This document shows positions 15,386 through 17,763 of a stretch of 17,763 nt of DNA, piece by piece. A model generated the notes under the pieces. It did no database searches. It was not told where the DNA came from and saw nothing but the letters and a program-made list of their open reading frames with translations. Numbering within the stretch: the stretch's first letter is position 1; each line of letters starts with the position of its first letter. This stretch comes from CBCXVS01 sp965178525 (GTDB taxonomy: Bacteria > Tectomicrobia > Entotheonellia > Entotheonellales > Entotheonellaceae): positions 1 to 17,763 of the forward strand of contig CBCXVS010000155.1 in assembly GCA_965178525.1 (NCBI GenBank). The letters are read 5' to 3'. Both the position numbers and the translations under genes were made by a program.

Positions 15386-16804
15386 ATGCCAGGGACATCT
15401 GAATCTTCTATGCTCGATGTGTTTAATACGCATTTCAGCCGCGCCGCCCAATACCAGAAGGTCGCACCGGACCTTCTGGAGCAGATCAAAGTCTGCAATA
15501 GCATGTATTTTATGCAATTTCCGGTGCGTATCCGCGGCGAAATCCAGCTCTTCCAAGCGTTCCGAGCCCAACATTCGAGCCACCGTTTGCCCACGAAGGG
15601 CGGCATCCGCTTCGCCCCTCATGTGGATCTGCACGGGGTCGCCGCACTCGCGGGCATTATGACCATCAAATGTGCGATTGTGAACGTACCCTTCGGGGGC
15701 GCCAAAGGTGGCATTGCGCTCAATCCGAAGGCATACAGCGTAGAGGAACTCGAACGCATTACCCGGCGCTATACCACGGAATTAATCCGCAAAGACTTTA
15801 TTGGCCCGGGCGTCGATGTCCCGGCACCGGACATGGGCTCTGGCGAGCGTGAGATGGCCTGGGTCGCTGACATGTACAACATGGTGCATCCGAATGGTCT
15901 CGACAATCTTGCCTGTGTCACCGGCAAACCGGTCACGCTGGGCGGCATTCGCAGCCGGCGTGAGGCCACGGGACGCGGCGTGCTTTACGCCCTGCGCGAA
16001 TTCTTCCGCCACCCGGACTTGCTCAAGACGACGGGGCTGACCGGAGATTTGGCGGGCAAACGCATCGTCGTGCAAGGGCTCGGCAACGTCGGGGGCCATT
16101 TCGCCCGTCTCGTATACGACGAAGACGACGCGGTCATCGTCGGCGTTGGCGAAGCGGACGGAACCCTCCATGCGCCCAACGGGCTGAACATTCACGACGT
16201 GTTGCAATGGCGGGCAGAGACCGGAAGTATCACCAATTTCCCGGATGCCAAAACGCTGGCGAGCCCACGGGCCTGCCTGGAATTGGACTGCGATATTTTG
16301 GTTCCGGCAGCACTTGAAAACCAACTGACCGGCGAGAATGCCGCGCGGGTGCAGGCGCCGCTCATCGCCGAAGCCGCCAACAGTCCGACGACCGCCGAGG
16401 CGGACGCGATCTTTCGCCAACGCGGCACAGTCGTCATCCCCGACGTGTATGCCAATGCCGGCGGTGTGACCGTGAGCTACTTCGAATGGGTCAAGAACCT
16501 GTCGCACATGCGTTTTGGCCGCATGGCCAAACGCGTCGGCATCCAAACCCAGCGCCGCATGATCACCGGGATCGAAGACCTCACGGGCCAGATCTTCCCC
16601 AGCACCGTCCGCGACGAAGTGTTACATGGCATCGACGAGCTCGAATTGGTTAATTCGGGCTTGGAAGAAACCATGGTTGAAGCCTTTCAAGAAATTGTGA
16701 CGATTATGCATCAGCGCCACACCGATACTTTGCGCACCGCGGCATACATTTGTGGGCTTAACAAAATCGCCGCCGCCTACGAACAGCTCGGCATCTGGCC
16801 GTAA
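15386..16804 (+). CDS. Glu/Leu/Phe/Val dehydrogenase (glutamate dehydrogenase family)
   Basis: This is a 472-residue amino-acid dehydrogenase that would interconvert an amino acid (most likely glutamate) and its 2-oxoacid with NAD(P) and ammonia. Catalytic features are LPTKGGIRF (Lys71), the MTIKCA lysine (95), PFGGAKGG (Lys107) and VPAPDMGSG (Asp149). The Rossmann loop is VVQGLGNVGGHFA at about 228-240. IAEAANSPTTAEAD and VIPDVYANAGGVTVSYFEWVKN complete the family pattern. The start at 15386 is chosen because AAGGA lies 8 bases upstream. An ATG at 15329 would add 19 unconserved residues and has AGAGGT 11 bases upstream, so it remains possible. Substrate cannot be fixed between Glu and branched-chain or aromatic amino acids. 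A stem-loop follows the stop by 4 bases. It is divergent from leuA across a long regulatory gap. Confidence 0.93.
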   Translation: MPGTSESSMLDVFNTHFSRAAQYQKVAPDLLEQIKVCNSMYFMQFPVRIRGEIQLFQAFRAQHSSHRLPTKGGIRFAPHVDLHGVAALAGIMTIKCAIVNVPFGGAKGGIALNPKAYSVEELERITRRYTTELIRKDFIGPGVDVPAPDMGSGEREMAWVADMYNMVHPNGLDNLACVTGKPVTLGGIRSRREATGRGVLYALREFFRHPDLLKTTGLTGDLAGKRIVVQGLGNVGGHFARLVYDEDDAVIVGVGEADGTLHAPNGLNIHDVLQWRAETGSITNFPDAKTLASPRACLELDCDILVPAALENQLTGENAARVQAPLIAEAANSPTTAEADAIFRQRGTVVIPDVYANAGGVTVSYFEWVKNLSHMRFGRMAKRVGIQTQRRMITGIEDLTGQIFPSTVRDEVLHGIDELELVNSGLEETMVEAFQEIVTIMHQRHTDTLRTAAYICGLNKIAAAYEQLGIWP

Positions 16805-16808
16805 CACG

Positions 16809-16831
16809 CGATGGCCCGCAACGGGCCATCG
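16809..16831 (+). terminator. Stem-loop terminator candidate after the dehydrogenase
   Basis: CGATGGCCC (16809-16817) and GGGCCATCG (16823-16831) form a perfect 9-bp GC-rich stem with loop GCAAC. It begins 4 bases after the stop. No U-run follows, so termination may be weak or Rho-assisted. Confidence 0.6.
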
Positions 16832-17035
16832 TATAGCCAAACCTGGCCTCCGACCCGCCGTCCATCGCTACCGTCCATCGCCAAGGCAGCATCCAATGTG
16901 CACAAGCCTTTCCTTCCGCCGTCCCTCCGGGAACCTTTTCTCGGTGATCGAGTTCCAGTAAGATAAAAGGCGCTAGCTCTCCTCAGACAGAGAGAACCAT
17001 AGATTGTTGAGCCGCTGGCTTCGCCTCCAGTAAAA

Positions 17036-17175
17036 AGCTGTCAGCTATTAGCTCTCAGCTTAAAAAGGTGAATCGAGAATGTGTAGAGCGGTCTGGAGTA
17101 TGGCCTCCTAGACTTGCTCTGATCAAGCATGTGCCAACGGCATGTCTTGCTTGGAGCTGACGGCTGATAGCTGAC
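17036..17175. repeat. Structured repeat region: heptamer arms in inverted orientation with an inner hairpin
   Basis: Degenerate AGCTNTN heptamers at 17036-17060 face a reversed set at 17155-17175; 17040-17060 and 17155-17175 are inverted copies at 18 of 21 positions. Between them CAAGCA (17124-17129) pairs with TGCTTG (17148-17153), with TGCC/GGCA inside. No open frame fits. This resembles a non-autonomous or palindromic intergenic repeat. Together with 16832-17035, where I see nothing definite, it accounts for the 400-bp gap before the ComB-like gene. Confidence 0.6.
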
Positions 17176-17204
17176 CGCTCTAAGCTATTCACAAGGAGCA
17201 ATAC

Positions 17205-17711
17205 GTGGAAATTCGGATGGGTAGTCTCCTGCGTGGGGCGCAGGAAGCAGAGGGCGTGACGATTATCATTGATGTCTTTCGCGCTTTCACCACAGCGGCG
17301 GTGGCGTTTGATCGCGGGGTGGGGAAGATCATTTTAGTCGCCGAAGTGGAGGAAGCGCTAGAGCTGCGCCGTCAAGGCAAAGGGCAGTGGTGCATGGGTG
17401 AGGTGGACGGCATGAGGCCGGAGGGGTTTGATTTTGGCAACTCCCCTTATGAATTGAGTCGAGTCGAGCACTTGGCTGGCGCCACCCTCATTCAGTCGAC
17501 GCGTGCCGGGACGGTTGGTGTGGCCACGGCGGCCTGAGCCGACGCCATTTACTTGGGATCGTTTGTCACGGCCGCGGCGACTGTCCGGACCATCCTGGAC
17601 AGCTATCCCGCGCTCGTCAGTATCGTCGCCATGGGCGTCGCCACGGCGCGGCGATCCGATGAAGACGAGCAATGCGCCCTCTATCTGGAATGGCCTCAAG
17701 TGAAGCTCTAA
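17205..17711 (+). pseudogene. ComB-like (2-phosphosulfolactate phosphatase family) gene with in-frame TGA and missing C-terminus
   Basis: Family members hydrolyse 2-phosphosulfolactate or related phosphates; many bacterial members have unknown substrates. The GTG start at 17205 has AGGAG about 8 bases upstream. Visible features are VTIIIDVFRAFTTAAVA, a VAEVEEALEL helix, CMGEVDGMRPEGFDFGNSPYEL and ATLIQSTRAGTVGVATAA. TGA follows at codon 111 (17535-17537), and the frame then continues in family sequence: ADAIYLGSFVTAAATVRTIL, SIVAMGVAT and SDEDEQCALYLE, ending in TAA at 17709. CGA or AGA (Arg) to TGA by one change would restore the usual Arg/Lys. Even with readthrough only 168 positions exist where the family has about 235, so the last third is missing. 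I read this as a decaying gene. Confidence 0.82.
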
Positions 17712-17714
17712 CTG

Positions 17715-17745
17715 CATGTCGTGTCAACGGTTGACCCAACACATG
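17715..17745. repeat. Imperfect palindrome resembling the 1906-1940 hairpin
   Basis: The segment begins CATGTCGTGTCAACG and ends GTTGACCCAACACATG, around a TCAAC/GTTGA core. It resembles a diverged copy of the hairpin at 1906-1940 (CATGTCGGGTGAACG ... CGTTCACCCGACATG). It starts 3 bases after the truncated ComB-like frame. Confidence 0.45.
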
Positions 17746-17758
17746 AGGGGGTTTTGTC

Positions 17759-17763
17759 ATGAG
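17759..17763 (+). CDS. Possible start of the next gene
   Basis: ATG at 17759 is preceded by GAGGGGG (17745-17751) with a spacing of 7, a good ribosome site. Only the first two codons fall in the window, so nothing can be said about the product. Confidence 0.3.

Noticed and set aside
9375..17711. Reassignment of TAG or TGA as a sense codon
   Set aside because: Two different stops are involved, the expected residues differ, and TAG ends genes of full family length in the same window.

Overview
The window looks like chromosomal DNA from an uncultured, moderately GC-rich, Gram-negative-type bacterium. Evidence for this is a Tat-exported solute-binding protein, a probable periplasmic TolB-like propeller, and ordinary sigma70-type promoters and AGGAG ribosome sites. 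Heptameric tandem repeats between genes and broken genes beside an insertion sequence (IS) suggest a repeat-rich genome with some erosion. I cannot fix the phylum. A Tectomicrobia/Entotheonella-like lineage is only a guess.

Layout. Bases 1-69 are the end of an IS5-family element that has cut off the 5' part of a MalF-type permease gene (3' remnant to 430). A Tat-exported sugar-binding protein (538-1869) and a MalG-type permease (1971-2819) follow. Heptamer repeats and a 17-bp intercistronic hairpin lie in the spacers. Facing them is an unusual fusion of an ExeA-like AAA ATPase, one membrane segment and a TolB-like beta-propeller (2879-4870, minus). Next come a DUF5659-like small gene (5376-5612), a DUF429 gene (5736-6551), and a divergent pair: a TIGR01777/YfcH-type reductase (6590-7492, minus) and an SRPBCC protein (7721-8206). 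A complete 1005-bp copy of the same IS (8324-9328) sits just upstream of a tRNA-dihydrouridine synthase gene.

Right half. The dus gene (9375-10343) has an in-frame TAG at codon 11. An ArsA/Get3-like ATPase gene (10595-11785, minus) has an in-frame TAG at codon 246 and overlaps a small coiled-coil gene (10368-10598) by 4 bp. An MBL-fold lactonase-like gene (11990-12757, minus) and leuA (13014-14558, minus) follow. leuA has a strong RBS, a leader with mutually exclusive hairpins, and a very good upstream promoter whose spacer is almost filled by a dyad. A Glu/Leu/Phe/Val dehydrogenase (15386-16804, plus) follows, then a 400-bp structured repeat region. Last is a ComB-like gene with an in-frame TGA and a missing C-terminus (17205-17711).

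How it fits together. The first block is a sugar ABC importer without its ATPase in view. leuA and the dehydrogenase are core amino-acid metabolism. The most notable features are the ATPase-propeller fusion, the two inverted IS copies, three genes with single in-frame stops within 8.4 kb, and the leuA control region.
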